Position numbers and translations under genes: made by a program. A stretch of DNA of 64,000 bases from Clostridium polyendosporum. Its GTDB lineage: Bacteria > Bacillota > Clostridia > Clostridiales > Clostridiaceae. Below the pieces are notes generated by a model. It saw only the letters and a list, made by a program, of their open reading frames with translations. It did no database searches and was not told the DNA's origin. The number at the start of each line of letters is the position of its first letter. Position 1 is the first letter of the stretch. This document shows, one piece after another, positions 36,117 through 45,775 of this stretch. The stretch spans positions 25,762 to 89,761 of the forward strand of contig NZ_BOPZ01000015.1 of the NCBI RefSeq assembly GCF_018332455.1, written 5' to 3'.

Positions 36117-37253
36117 TTATTTTTTCTTATAAATCTTGTTTTTTTCATCATACCTAGAAAAATATTGTTCCCCATTATTTTTTACAAGACCTTCACTTTT
36201 TCCAAGTACCAAAAATCCATTATTATCTAAAGAATTATAAAAGCTTCTTAGAACACTTTCCTGTAAACTATCATTAAAATAGATAAATACATTTCTACAA
36301 AGTATGAGATTAAATTCGTTTAATGTTCCACTACTCAGTAGGCTATGCTGGAAGAACAATATGTTTTTTGTCAGTTCTTCTTTAACTTTTATATAACTTC
36401 TATTTATATCAAAGTACTGAATAAAATTATTTTCTCCTTGTGCATTTCTATAATTACTAATATCTTTGTTTAAGGTGTTCATAGAATACATTCCACTTTT
36501 AGCTTCTTCTATAACATAAGGATTAATATCTGTAGCATAAATTTGAGTTTTATCAAGCATACCAGCTTCTTTTAACATTATAGCTAATGAATAGGGTTCT
36601 TTTCCGTTAGAACAACCTGCACACCAAATTTTAATATGATTATAAGAATTCAAGTATGGTAATATTTTATTTTTAATTAAAGCAAATACGTCAGGATCTC
36701 TAAAAAATTCTGTGGTATTTATAGAGAAGTCCAGAAACAGGTTATGAAAGATTTCTTCATTATTTAAAACCTGTTCCCTAAATAAGTTAAAGTCATAGAT
36801 GCTTTCTTTGAGCATAGTTATATTTATTCTTCTTATGATGCTATCTATTTGATATTCTGTATAATCATAGCCATAGATAGTGTTTAAATCTTTTAAAAAA
36901 CTATAAACTTCTTCCTTTGTTAGGGTTCTTTTTTCAGCAGGTAGACTCTCTTTTGGTTTTCCTAAGGTAGAGCTTTCTGTTACATATCTACATTTTATAC
37001 CTAAACACTGTAGATAAGAAAATAAGTATCTCTTGAAAACAACAATTGTACATTTTTCTTCGTGTTGCAAAATAGAAAGCTTCTCTACGATGTTTTTAGG
37101 AAGTACATTGGCTCCTAAAAAAGTTATTTTAATATGCTTACTTTTTGACATACTTAAAAGATTTATTAATTCCACTGCCTGCTTAGGATCTTCTAATTCT
37201 CCAATAACATTTATATAAATTTCTTCATGGTTGTAATTAATTTTAAAAGCCAA
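36117..37253 (-). CDS. CheR-type methyltransferase with an extra N-terminal domain, cassette C
   Basis: 378 residues. Residues about 110-378 form a CheR-like SAM methyltransferase: an all-alpha N part (DSIIRRINITM), the SAM motif WCAGCSNGKEPYSLAIML and NLILCRNVFIYF. Residues 1-95 form a separate small alpha/beta region (INVIGELEDPKQAVELINLL) that looks STAS-like but is not securely assigned. TTG start behind GGAGGACAACT. It follows the hybrid kinase gene by 18 bases. Methylation of the kinase's outer-membrane-side sensor helices or of a receptor elsewhere is possible; no chemoreceptor gene is present here. Confidence 0.85.
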   Translation of the reverse strand: MAFKINYNHEEIYINVIGELEDPKQAVELINLLSMSKSKHIKITFLGANVLPKNIVEKLSILQHEEKCTIVVFKRYLFSYLQCLGIKCRYVTESSTLGKPKESLPAEKRTLTKEEVYSFLKDLNTIYGYDYTEYQIDSIIRRINITMLKESIYDFNLFREQVLNNEEIFHNLFLDFSINTTEFFRDPDVFALIKNKILPYLNSYNHIKIWCAGCSNGKEPYSLAIMLKEAGMLDKTQIYATDINPYVIEEAKSGMYSMNTLNKDISNYRNAQGENNFIQYFDINRSYIKVKEELTKNILFFQHSLLSSGTLNEFNLILCRNVFIYFNDSLQESVLRSFYNSLDNNGFLVLGKSEGLVKNNGEQYFSRYDEKNKIYKKK

Positions 37254-37271
37254 AGTTGTCCTCCATTTTTA

Positions 37272-40200
37272 TTAAGGTTTATTTATCCAAGCTTTTATTA
37301 ATGTTATAAGTATATCATAGTCAATTGGCTTGGATATATAATCATTTGCACCAGCGGTCATGCATTTTTCTCTATCATCTTTTAGAGATTTTGCCGTGGT
37401 AGCTATAATTGGTATATGTTTTATTTTATCCGTATTTCTTATTTCCTTAATTGCTTCATATCCATTCATAACAGGCATCATTATGTCCATCAAAATTAAG
37501 TCTACAAATTCATTTTTAAGTTTTTCCAATGCCTCTTTTCCATTTTCAGCTTCTATAATTTCTGCACCGCAGTCTTCTAAGGCTGCAGCAAGTACAAATA
37601 TGTTTCTTGGATCATCATCTACAATAAGTATCTTTTTATCATCTAAATTTAGTGCCCTATTCTTACTAATTCTAGAAGTCATAATACTTTTATAATCTTC
37701 TTCATTTTTAACTTTATTTTTAACTTTATGAAGTACTAGAGTCAGTTCATCTAACAGCCTTTCATCAGAGTTTGTAGTTTTAATAATTATGCTGTCTGCA
37801 TATAATTTTAACTCTTTCTCTTGTTCTGTGCTTATTTCCATACCTGTATAAATGATAACAGGAATATTTAAGTTCTTTAATTGTAGTGATGTTTTAATTT
37901 CTTTTAATAAATCTATTCCCTTAATGTCTGGCAACCCTAAATCCAGTAAGATTCCATCGATTTGATGTTCATTTATAAGCTTAAGTCCTTTTGCACCATT
38001 GCTTGATGTTAATACAGAAAAACCTATACCCTCAGAGATAGCTTTTATAGATTCAGATAAGTTTTTATCATCTTCAATTATTAGCAAGTTTTTATGTTTT
38101 TTACTTTTTATCTCTTCAGTCTGTCCAGCTTCTATATTCTGCAGTTCATTGTTGGCAGTAGCTGCTATTTCTTTATTAGAGAAATCTTGTTCTACTAAAA
38201 CCATCAAAGGTAAAGATAAAGAGAAGGTGCTTCCTATACCAAGCTCACTTTCTACTTTGATTTTTCCTTTCATAAGTTCAGAAAGCTTATTGCTTATAGT
38301 CAATCCAAGGCCTGTTCCTCCATATTTTCTTGAGATAGAACCATCTGCTTGGTGAAACTCATCAAAAATTATATCTAACTTATCCTTAGGTATACCAATA
38401 CCTGTATCTTTTACTGAGAACACGATGTTATTTTCATACTCTTTATTCTTTTTTATTTTAAGTTCTACAGAACCCTGATCTGTAAATTTAAATGCATTAG
38501 CTAAAAAGTTTCTAAGCACTTGTGAAATTTTTTCTTTATCACCATAGAGAGTATCTTTAAACTGGTCTTCTAATATAAACTGAATATTTTTTTCTTTTGC
38601 AAATTGATCAAACATTTCTCCAAGTTCTTCTATAAGCTCACTTGAATTAAAATATCTATAGTTTAGATCTATTTTTCCTGCCTCAATTTTTGATAAATCT
38701 AAAATATCATTTATTAATCGATGAAGATGATTTCCAGCGTTATATATAACTTTAATTTTTTCTTGTACACTATTGGCAATGTTATCTTTACTATTTCTAA
38801 TTAAAAGATTAGACAATAATATAATAGAATTAAGTGGAGTTCTAAGCTCATGAGAAATATTTGCTAAAAACTGAGACTTATATTTATTAGCCATCTCATA
38901 AGCTTTTGCTCGTTTCAAAATCTCTTTTTTAGACGTTTCTAATTCATCATTCTGAACACTCAATAATCTTGCTTGTTCTTCCAACTGTAATTGGTGTTCC
39001 TCAAGTTGAGAATTAGTTTGCTGCATCTCTTCACTTTGCTGCTCAAGTATTTGCTGCTGTTCTTCAAGCTGCGCGTTAGTTTGTTGAAGTTCTTCAGTTT
39101 GAACTTGAAGCTGCCTTTGCTGTTCTTCTAACACTTCATTTGCACTTTTTAATTGGTTTGATATTTCCTGCGCCTTATTTGTTGCTTCTTCACTTACCTC
39201 TAATAGCTCTTTAATCTTTTCATTTTGAATTGCAGAAAAAAGATTTATAGCAATGGCACTGGATATCACTTCTGTAAATTGTTGTTTTAAGTCATTGAAA
39301 AATTCAAAGGAAGATACCTCAATAACTCCATAGAGCTTCTCTTCATAAATTAATGGAAAAGCATAAACATTAAGTGGAATTACATCTATACTTGGAGTTT
39401 CTGATCTTCTTACATTTTTCAGAAGAATAGGTCTTCTTTCTAAAGCTGCTTGTCCGCTTATTCCATCGCCAAGTTCGCATATATTAGATGCTCTCTGTGC
39501 TTCTGTACGGGCAAAGGTGGAGTTTAAAATAAGCTTATTTTCCTTATGATCAAGTGTATAAAAAGCTCCATTTTCAGCATCTAATAATTTAGATAAAGTA
39601 TTTATTGTATTTTGCGTTAATTCTTTTACAGACATGTTACCAGTCATCTCATTACTTAAGTAATTTCTGTTAGTATTTATCCACAATTCAGTTTTTAATT
39701 TTTTTATTAGTATATTATAGTTTTTGGCCATATCAGTAATTTCGCCTTTTTGAGTGATTTCATACTCTTCTAACTCGCCTGAACTTGTAATTTTAATCAT
39801 ATGATTTTTTAAATTGTTAATAGGATTTAAAATGCTTGTTATTATCAATATGAATAATACTAAAAGTATACTTAATAAAATTACTAAAGTAAAAATTAAG
39901 GTTGTTCTCGCTGAATATTGAAGTAAATTTGATTCTCCGATTAAATTGATTTCATTATCTGAAGAACTTAAATATATATTATTAAGATCAAGTTCAAATT
40001 GATCAACAAAATCTGAACTTATCCCTTTAGAAATAGCTATTGCTTCATCTTTTTTACCTTCTAGCATATTTTTAATAATTTTCTCCCTTTGTGGCTTCCA
40101 CCATTTCGAAAGAAGATTATTAGCGTCTTGCAAATTTCTTTTAATATTAGAATCATCGGAATTTTGTTGTATAGTATCTAGGTTTTTTTGCAAATCGCTT

Positions 40201-40478
40201 TCATATTGGGCAACTTTGTTTATCTCTTTTTGAATCTCATCACTATTTGATGATAAAATTACATCCTTCATAGAACTATCGATTTTAACCAGATTTACTT
40301 TTGCATTCACTGTAGCAGCGGAAACCTTTGATGATTGATTATATAAGCTGTGAGTTACTTGTGCCAAGTTGTTAAGTTTAAATAAAGCAAAGATACCAAA
40401 TCCGATAAATGTTGTAACACAAACAAAAAACAATATAAAAAATCTTTGCTTTATGCTAAAATTTTTAAAAATATTCAT
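37272..40478 (-). CDS. Membrane hybrid histidine kinase, cassette C
   Basis: 1068 residues with the same domain order as the cassette A kinase: TM1, helical outer sensor, TM2, HAMP, GAF, Gln-rich coiled coil, HisKA (His543), HATPase_c, and two receivers (second Asp998). Coiled-coil and HisKA segments are nearly identical to copy A while parts of the outer domain, the GAF and the ATPase domain have diverged, consistent with duplication followed by change in the sensing parts. The outer domain is too small for a sugar site of its own and may contact the adjacent binding protein (inference). Confidence 0.9.
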   Translation of the reverse strand: MNIFKNFSIKQRFFILFFVCVTTFIGFGIFALFKLNNLAQVTHSLYNQSSKVSAATVNAKVNLVKIDSSMKDVILSSNSDEIQKEINKVAQYESDLQKNLDTIQQNSDDSNIKRNLQDANNLLSKWWKPQREKIIKNMLEGKKDEAIAISKGISSDFVDQFELDLNNIYLSSSDNEINLIGESNLLQYSARTTLIFTLVILLSILLVLFILIITSILNPINNLKNHMIKITSSGELEEYEITQKGEITDMAKNYNILIKKLKTELWINTNRNYLSNEMTGNMSVKELTQNTINTLSKLLDAENGAFYTLDHKENKLILNSTFARTEAQRASNICELGDGISGQAALERRPILLKNVRRSETPSIDVIPLNVYAFPLIYEEKLYGVIEVSSFEFFNDLKQQFTEVISSAIAINLFSAIQNEKIKELLEVSEEATNKAQEISNQLKSANEVLEEQQRQLQVQTEELQQTNAQLEEQQQILEQQSEEMQQTNSQLEEHQLQLEEQARLLSVQNDELETSKKEILKRAKAYEMANKYKSQFLANISHELRTPLNSIILLSNLLIRNSKDNIANSVQEKIKVIYNAGNHLHRLINDILDLSKIEAGKIDLNYRYFNSSELIEELGEMFDQFAKEKNIQFILEDQFKDTLYGDKEKISQVLRNFLANAFKFTDQGSVELKIKKNKEYENNIVFSVKDTGIGIPKDKLDIIFDEFHQADGSISRKYGGTGLGLTISNKLSELMKGKIKVESELGIGSTFSLSLPLMVLVEQDFSNKEIAATANNELQNIEAGQTEEIKSKKHKNLLIIEDDKNLSESIKAISEGIGFSVLTSSNGAKGLKLINEHQIDGILLDLGLPDIKGIDLLKEIKTSLQLKNLNIPVIIYTGMEISTEQEKELKLYADSIIIKTTNSDERLLDELTLVLHKVKNKVKNEEDYKSIMTSRISKNRALNLDDKKILIVDDDPRNIFVLAAALEDCGAEIIEAENGKEALEKLKNEFVDLILMDIMMPVMNGYEAIKEIRNTDKIKHIPIIATTAKSLKDDREKCMTAGANDYISKPIDYDILITLIKAWINKP

Positions 40479-40644
40479 GAAATCCTCCTTGAAAGTAGAT
40501 ATGAGAAAATTCTATATCCATTTTGACAATTACGTTACTGCTGTTTGCTTTGAGAAATCTCCACACCTGAGTCTTTGACTTTGATTTGAATTGAATTATC
40601 TAAAGTAATACAAATATATTTCTTGACTGTGGAGTTAACTGGGG

Positions 40645-41601
40645 TTAATATTTCTTATTTTTCCATTTATCTATATATTTGTCTGCATCTTCTGGAGTAA
40701 CTAATTCATTTTGCAAAAGTATTGTTTTTTCTACATTTTCACCATTAGCTACTTTAACTGCAGTTTCTATAGCAGATTGAGCTAGACCTGGTTGATCTTG
40801 GAGTACTGTAACAGCTAATTTACCACTCTTTAAATAATCAAGAGCATCAGGAGTAGCATCTATACCACCTACAACTATCTTGCCAAGTTTTCCTGCTGCT
40901 TCTATAGCTTTTAATGCTCCTATTGCCATTTCATCGCTGTTGCAAGCTACAGTATCAATCTCTTTACCAGATTCAAGCCAGGTTTGCATTAGAGCCATAG
41001 CTCTAGATCTATTCCAATCAGCTGTTTGCATCGCAACAATTTTCATATCAGGATATTTTGCTATTACTTCATGGTAAGCTTCAGTTCTCGTTCTCTGTGC
41101 TTCCCCATCCATCTTTCCCATCATAATTGCAACGTTACCTTTATAATTCATTTTCTTTGCAAGGTATTCCATTTCCAATGTACCAAGCTGTTTTGAGTCT
41201 GAACCTACATAACATGCTGCATCATTTTGGTTTACAAACTGCTCATTAAAGCTGATGATTGGAACTTTAGTTGCCTTAGCTTTGTCGGTTATTATCTTTG
41301 TTAGAGTTGCATCAACTGGATTAACAATTATAGCATCTACTCCTTGCGATATGAAGTTTTCAACCTGTGATATCTGTACATTAGAATCTTGTTTTGCGTC
41401 AGCATATACCAACTCAACATCATTTAAAGATTTGGAGTAATTCTTCATTTCATTAAGCATATAAGTCCAGAATTTATCATTAAAATCAGCCATACAAACG
41501 CCAATCTTAATCTTTTGGGTGTCGTTTGTTTTCTGTACACATCCAGTAAATAAACACATTATCATAACAGTAATAAGTGCCATTGATAGAAATTTTTTCA
41601 T
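40645..41601 (-). CDS. RbsB-like sugar-binding lipoprotein, cassette C
   Basis: A 318-residue periplasmic-binding-type lipoprotein (lipobox LFTGC, Cys21). Compared with copies A and B, the first pocket segment reads DFNDKFWTY, with an aromatic Trp where A has Leu and B has Gly; RbsB uses stacked aromatics in this part of the site. No transport genes accompany it. It lies 166 bases before the hybrid kinase and 102 bases after the receiver-kinase in transcription order. Confidence 0.87.
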   Translation of the reverse strand: MKKFLSMALITVMIMCLFTGCVQKTNDTQKIKIGVCMADFNDKFWTYMLNEMKNYSKSLNDVELVYADAKQDSNVQISQVENFISQGVDAIIVNPVDATLTKIITDKAKATKVPIISFNEQFVNQNDAACYVGSDSKQLGTLEMEYLAKKMNYKGNVAIMMGKMDGEAQRTRTEAYHEVIAKYPDMKIVAMQTADWNRSRAMALMQTWLESGKEIDTVACNSDEMAIGALKAIEAAGKLGKIVVGGIDATPDALDYLKSGKLAVTVLQDQPGLAQSAIETAVKVANGENVEKTILLQNELVTPEDADKYIDKWKNKKY

Positions 41602-41703
41602 TAGGTTTACCCCCTTGTATAATTTGGTAGTAATAATACCAGTGGTTATAAATTCATCTTCGTTTGTATCTCGTTACTATTTGATGATAAATTCCTTCTA
41701 AAA

Positions 41704-42966
41704 TTAAAAGTAAATATCAGAAAATTCTATGTCGATTTTTTGAATTACGCTGCTGCTATTATTCATGGAACCATTTTTAGTATTGTGCTCCTCATTTGCT
41801 TCATTAATAGGAAGTTCAACGATGAACTCACTTCCTTTTAGATATTCACTTTTAACCTGAACGGTTCCGCCATGCATTTCCACTAAAGACTGCACAAGGC
41901 TGAGTCCAATACCACTGCCTTCACTGCTTCTTGTGAGGAGATTGTCCACTTGTTTAAATCTTTCAAAGATCACCTGCTGTTTATCCTCAGAAATCCCAAT
42001 ACCTGTATCTTTCACTCGAATTTCAATTAAGTTATCTGATGTATGTATATTTACAAAGATACTTCCATCTTGAGGAGTGAACTTTATAGCATTAGATAGA
42101 AGATTCAGCACAATTCTTTCAATAGCATCTAAATCACAAGAAAGCATCACTTCTTCAACATCTGTATCAAATATTACCTCAATGTTTTTTAATGCCGCAT
42201 ATTCTACTACAGAAGTTACAATAGCTTCAACTACCTCAATAATGTTACAGGTTGATATATTAAGAGCAAAGTTACCTGAATCTATTTTTGTAATATCTAT
42301 TAGGTTGTTAACTAATCTTATAAGCCTATAACAATTTTGAGTTTGTATCTTGGTTTTTGATTTTATTTTTTTTCTGTCTAAAACTTCATCATTTTTAAGA
42401 TAATGTTTTATTATTTGTGTTGATCCAAGCAGAATATTCAAAGGTGTTCTAAGCTCATGAGATATATTTGCAAGAAACATATTTTTAGCCTCATTCGCTG
42501 CTTCAGCTGCTTCTTTAGCTCTTCTTAATTCATTGGTTTGCTTTTGCAAAAGTAAGTTCATAGTTCTTTCTTTTTCAATAAGCCTTAGATATACATTTAT
42601 TCTATTTATAAGTAAAAAATCATCAATAGGTTTTGTAAGATAATCTACCGCTCCTATTTCAAAACCTCTTCTCTTAAAATCCTCAGTTATATAGGCTCCA
42701 GTTAAAAATACAATAGGTATATGTTGAGTTTTCTTTCTACTCTTTATAATCTTTGCTAGATCAAAACCATTCATATCTCTTTTCATATGCACATCTAAAA
42801 TAATTAAATCTATAGGATGTTTTATAAGTTCTTGCAACGCTTTTGTAGGAGTATCTGCAAGTACAACATTTGCCTTTATATATTCTTGTATAAGAGCTTT
42901 TACTGTAAATAAATTATTTTGATTATCATCAACTACTAAGATTGTATATAAATTACTTATCGGCAT
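41704..42966 (-). CDS. Soluble receiver-histidine kinase, cassette C
   Basis: 420 residues, almost identical to the cassette A protein: receiver (Asp13, Asp14, Asp58, Lys112), HisKA (His170), HATPase_c. First gene of the intact cassette. The conservation of this protein between copies contrasts with the changed binding proteins, suggesting a shared downstream signalling role. ATG behind GCGAGGTTTCAAAC. Confidence 0.87.
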   Translation of the reverse strand: MPISNLYTILVVDDNQNNLFTVKALIQEYIKANVVLADTPTKALQELIKHPIDLIILDVHMKRDMNGFDLAKIIKSRKKTQHIPIVFLTGAYITEDFKRRGFEIGAVDYLTKPIDDFLLINRINVYLRLIEKERTMNLLLQKQTNELRRAKEAAEAANEAKNMFLANISHELRTPLNILLGSTQIIKHYLKNDEVLDRKKIKSKTKIQTQNCYRLIRLVNNLIDITKIDSGNFALNISTCNIIEVVEAIVTSVVEYAALKNIEVIFDTDVEEVMLSCDLDAIERIVLNLLSNAIKFTPQDGSIFVNIHTSDNLIEIRVKDTGIGISEDKQQVIFERFKQVDNLLTRSSEGSGIGLSLVQSLVEMHGGTVQVKSEYLKGSEFIVELPINEANEEHNTKNGSMNNSSSVIQKIDIEFSDIYF

Positions 42967-43418
42967 GTTTGAAACCTCGCTTTAAATTCTTTAGATATAA
43001 TTTGTATTAAATAATAATAATTCGCAAAAAATTCACTGTTTTTTTACTTTATTCTTAAATTATAGCATAAAAATAAGATAGATTTTATTTTAAAATTATA
43101 TAGCTTTGTTAGTAAATTTTAACAAAGAAAATTTACAAACAAAGAACTCCGGCAATATATGCCATCCTGTCGTTAGAAACAACTTCGAATCTAAGATAGG
43201 AGACAATTATATGTGCTAGAGTTTAATTAATATTATAATACTTAATTAAATAATTGAAAAGGTTTTTGGTAGAACTTTTCTATTTATTCATGATATTTCC
43301 TGTTATTTAAGATTCTTTCGTGGAATTGGGGAATACGTATTAGAATTAAAATAGGTTAAAAGGGCATTCTTTATTTATAAGGAATAATCTTTTAACATTA
43401 AGGACAGGAGTGAAATGA
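42967..43418. promoter_or_regulatory. Divergent intergenic region between cassette C and mgtC-like gene
   Basis: The half next to the cassette (to about 43254) is a diverged copy of the conserved cassette upstream block; its inverted repeat is degraded (CCATCCTGTCG at 43162-43172). The stretch TTAACAAAG and TATATAAT on the minus strand are promoter-like. A small hairpin (ATTCTT/AAGGAAT near 43368) precedes the mgtC-like gene. Confidence 0.45.
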
Positions 43419-44099
43419 GTGGTATTGAAGGATTTTTTAATTAGGATTATTACTGCTTTTATATTAGGGATGGCTGTAGGACTAGAAAGACAATATAGAC
43501 AGCGTATGGCAGGAGTCAGAACTAATGTATTAGTATGTGTTGGGTCATGTTTGTTTGTAATGTTTTCTTCATTAGAAACGACAGGTGATAGAACTCGTAT
43601 TGCATCTCAAGTAGTAACAGGAGTTGGGTTTTTAGGGGGAGGAGTTATACTAAGAGAAGGATTTAATGTGAGAGGCTTAAATACAGCGGCAACGCTATGG
43701 TGTACTGCTGCTGTTGGAGTTTTAACAAGTTCAGGATATATTTTATATGCAATCATTAGTGCTTTGATTGTTGTAATATCCAATACAGCATTAAGACCAA
43801 TAGCTAGAAAGATGTATAATATAGAGAACAATGTTATTGATGAAGAAGTAGTTTATGAAATTAATATAAAATGTTCAGAGCAACAAGAGTTTCACATTAG
43901 ATCATTACTTATGCATATGGTTACAGAAGAGAAGATACTATTGAGCAACCTTGAAAGTAATGATACTGAAATTCCAGGCAAAGTATGGGTAAAAGCAAAT
44001 ATCTTAAGTATGGGTAAAAATGATATGTGTATGGAAAGAATAGTAAGTAGAATTAGTCTTGAATCTGGAGTATCTGCTGCAGGATGGGAAATTGATTAA
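43419..44099 (+). CDS. MgtC/SapB-family membrane protein
   Basis: 226 residues. The N-terminal half has about four membrane segments with the family signature GLERQYRQRMAGVRTN and GVGFLGGGVILREG; the C-terminal half is a soluble ACT-like domain (about 145-226). MgtC proteins inhibit ATP synthase or tune Mg and phosphate homeostasis in other bacteria; that role is only presumed here. GTG start behind ACAGGAG; an ATG at 43415 is out of frame. Monocistronic with a strong terminator. Confidence 0.88.
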   Translation: MVLKDFLIRIITAFILGMAVGLERQYRQRMAGVRTNVLVCVGSCLFVMFSSLETTGDRTRIASQVVTGVGFLGGGVILREGFNVRGLNTAATLWCTAAVGVLTSSGYILYAIISALIVVISNTALRPIARKMYNIENNVIDEEVVYEINIKCSEQQEFHIRSLLMHMVTEEKILLSNLESNDTEIPGKVWVKANILSMGKNDMCMERIVSRISLESGVSAAGWEID

Positions 44100-44180
44100 A
44101 GTTTTTTCACTAATGACAATACTATTCGATTTAGTTATATATAAAGGTAGATATATTTGGAATAAGATTTGAGAAAGATT

Positions 44181-44222
44181 AAAAACCTATGTATGATATT
44201 TTATTCATATATAGGTTTTTTT
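44181..44222 (+). terminator. Intrinsic terminator after mgtC-like gene
   Basis: AAAAACCTAT (44181-44190) pairs with ATAGGTTTTT (44211-44220), with an inner stem and T-run. Confidence 0.8.
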
Positions 44223-44262
44223 AAGTCGAAATAAATATTTTAAACAAAAATATTTACAAATT

Positions 44263-44302
44263 ACTTAAAAGTATTGATTTATTACTTATAAGTGCTTATA
44301 AT
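44263..44302 (+). promoter_or_regulatory. Promoter with twin operator-like palindromes before the DeoR pair
   Basis: TTGATT (44274-44279) and TATAAT (44297-44302) are 17 bases apart. ACTTAAAAGT (44263-44272) and ACTTATAAGT (44284-44293) are near-perfect palindromes 21 bp apart, the second inside the promoter spacer. Likely autoregulation by the DeoR protein encoded downstream. Confidence 0.65.
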
Positions 44303-44320
44303 TAATATAGAGGTGGTCAT

Positions 44321-44938
44321 ATGGTTAAAGAGAGAATAGATAGAAACTTTTATAAACATAAAATGTATTCATATAAAGAACGATTAAATTTAAATATTAA
44401 TGAGAAAAAGAAAATTGCTGAAAAAGCTATGCTTTTTGTTCATAATAATAAAACATATTTTTTTGATGTTTCTACTAATGTTCAACTTCTTGCAAAATAC
44501 TTAAATAAAAAAATTACTGTATTTACTCATTCATTAGATAATCTTAAGACACTTTCTGAAAAACAATCTGTATTAGTGAATTTAATGAGTGGAAAGTTTA
44601 ATAAAAAAAATCGTTTTTTTTATAGAACAGATTATAAAAAGTATTTTGAAGGAATAGAGTTTGATGCAGCATTTTTAGGAGCTGGAGCTATAATGAAAGA
44701 TGGAATTTATTATGAAAATCAAGAAGATGCGTCTATTAAACAAGAAGTTGTAAAAAAATCTAAGAAGGTAATTATTCTTGCAGAACATCAAAAATATGAA
44801 AATACTACTTACTATAAAGGCTTAGATTTAGACCAAGTAAATATTATTATTGTTGATCCAATATCACAGACCTCATTCGTAGACATTATAAACTCTCGAA
44901 ATATTAAAATTAATCCTCGTAGTTTAATCATTATGTAA
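44321..44938 (+). CDS. DeoR-type sensor domain protein lacking a DNA-binding domain
   Basis: 205 residues that align with residues about 60-250 of the next gene product: YKERL, FFDVSTNVQLLAKYL, KKNRFFY, FLGAGAIMKDGIYY, EVVKKSKKVIILAEHQKY. The helix-turn-helix of DeoR regulators is absent; about 20 unrelated residues precede the sensor domain. ATG behind AGAGGTGG, and no coding upstream could supply the missing part. It may be a ligand-binding decoy, a heterodimer partner that changes repression, or a decayed paralogue kept by chance. It shares a promoter with the full regulator. Confidence 0.8.
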   Translation: MVKERIDRNFYKHKMYSYKERLNLNINEKKKIAEKAMLFVHNNKTYFFDVSTNVQLLAKYLNKKITVFTHSLDNLKTLSEKQSVLVNLMSGKFNKKNRFFYRTDYKKYFEGIEFDAAFLGAGAIMKDGIYYENQEDASIKQEVVKKSKKVIILAEHQKYENTTYYKGLDLDQVNIIIVDPISQTSFVDIINSRNIKINPRSLIIM

Positions 44939-44968
44939 AGAATACTAAATTAAGAAATAGGTGATTTA

Positions 44969-45721
44969 ATGTATCAAGAAGAAAGGCTATTAAAAATATT
45001 AGAGTATTTGAATGAAAACAATAATATGTCTATTCATACTATTTGTGAAATGTTTAATGTATCAAGAGATACTGCTCGTCGTGATATTTTGAAACTTATA
45101 GAACAAGGCACAGTAATTCGTACTCATGGAGGAATCAGTTTACCAATTTTAAAAAATAAAATTAAAGCATATAGAGAAAGAATTGAGGCTTACTCAGAAG
45201 AAAAAAGTAGAATTGCAAAAAAAGCTTTGGAGTTTATTAATGAAGATGAACATTATTTCTTTGATGTTTCTACAAATGTACGTCTCTTATCAGAATATAT
45301 AGATAAAAGAGTTCTAGTATTTACACATTCATTGGATAATATAGAAATACTTTCAGAAAAAGAAGATGTATCTGTTCATTCCATTGGAGGATGCCTTAAT
45401 AAAAAAAATAGATTTTTTTATAAGTTAGATTGTATAGATTATCTTAATGGAATAAGATTTGATACAGCATTTTTAGGAGCCGCATCAATAAATGAAGATG
45501 GACTTTATTATGTGGATGAAGAAGACGCTTTTATTAAGCAGATATCTGTTAAAAAATCTACCAAAGTAATTATACTTGCTGAATACGAAAAGTTTAAACG
45601 CTCAAGTTATTATAAGGGAGTTAGCTGGGAGCAAATAGATATTATTATTACTGATAAAATGCCACCTTCCACTTTTGTGGATATTATAGAATCATATGAT
45701 ATTGAGTTGATTATTATTTAA
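44969..45721 (+). CDS. DeoR-family transcriptional regulator
   Basis: 250 residues: N-terminal HTH_DeoR (about 6-58, with SIHTICEMFNVSRDTARRDILKL) and a DeoR C-terminal sugar-phosphate sensor domain (about 75-235). These regulators usually respond to phosphorylated sugars. The adjacent HAD phosphatase and the HTH-less paralogue suggest a small sugar-phosphate control unit. ATG behind AATAGGTG. Confidence 0.88.
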   Translation: MYQEERLLKILEYLNENNNMSIHTICEMFNVSRDTARRDILKLIEQGTVIRTHGGISLPILKNKIKAYRERIEAYSEEKSRIAKKALEFINEDEHYFFDVSTNVRLLSEYIDKRVLVFTHSLDNIEILSEKEDVSVHSIGGCLNKKNRFFYKLDCIDYLNGIRFDTAFLGAASINEDGLYYVDEEDAFIKQISVKKSTKVIILAEYEKFKRSSYYKGVSWEQIDIIITDKMPPSTFVDIIESYDIELIII

Positions 45722-45775
45722 GCAAAGTGGTGAAAAGGTTTTTGTGAAATTTGATATGATAAAGGGGGAGAAAAT

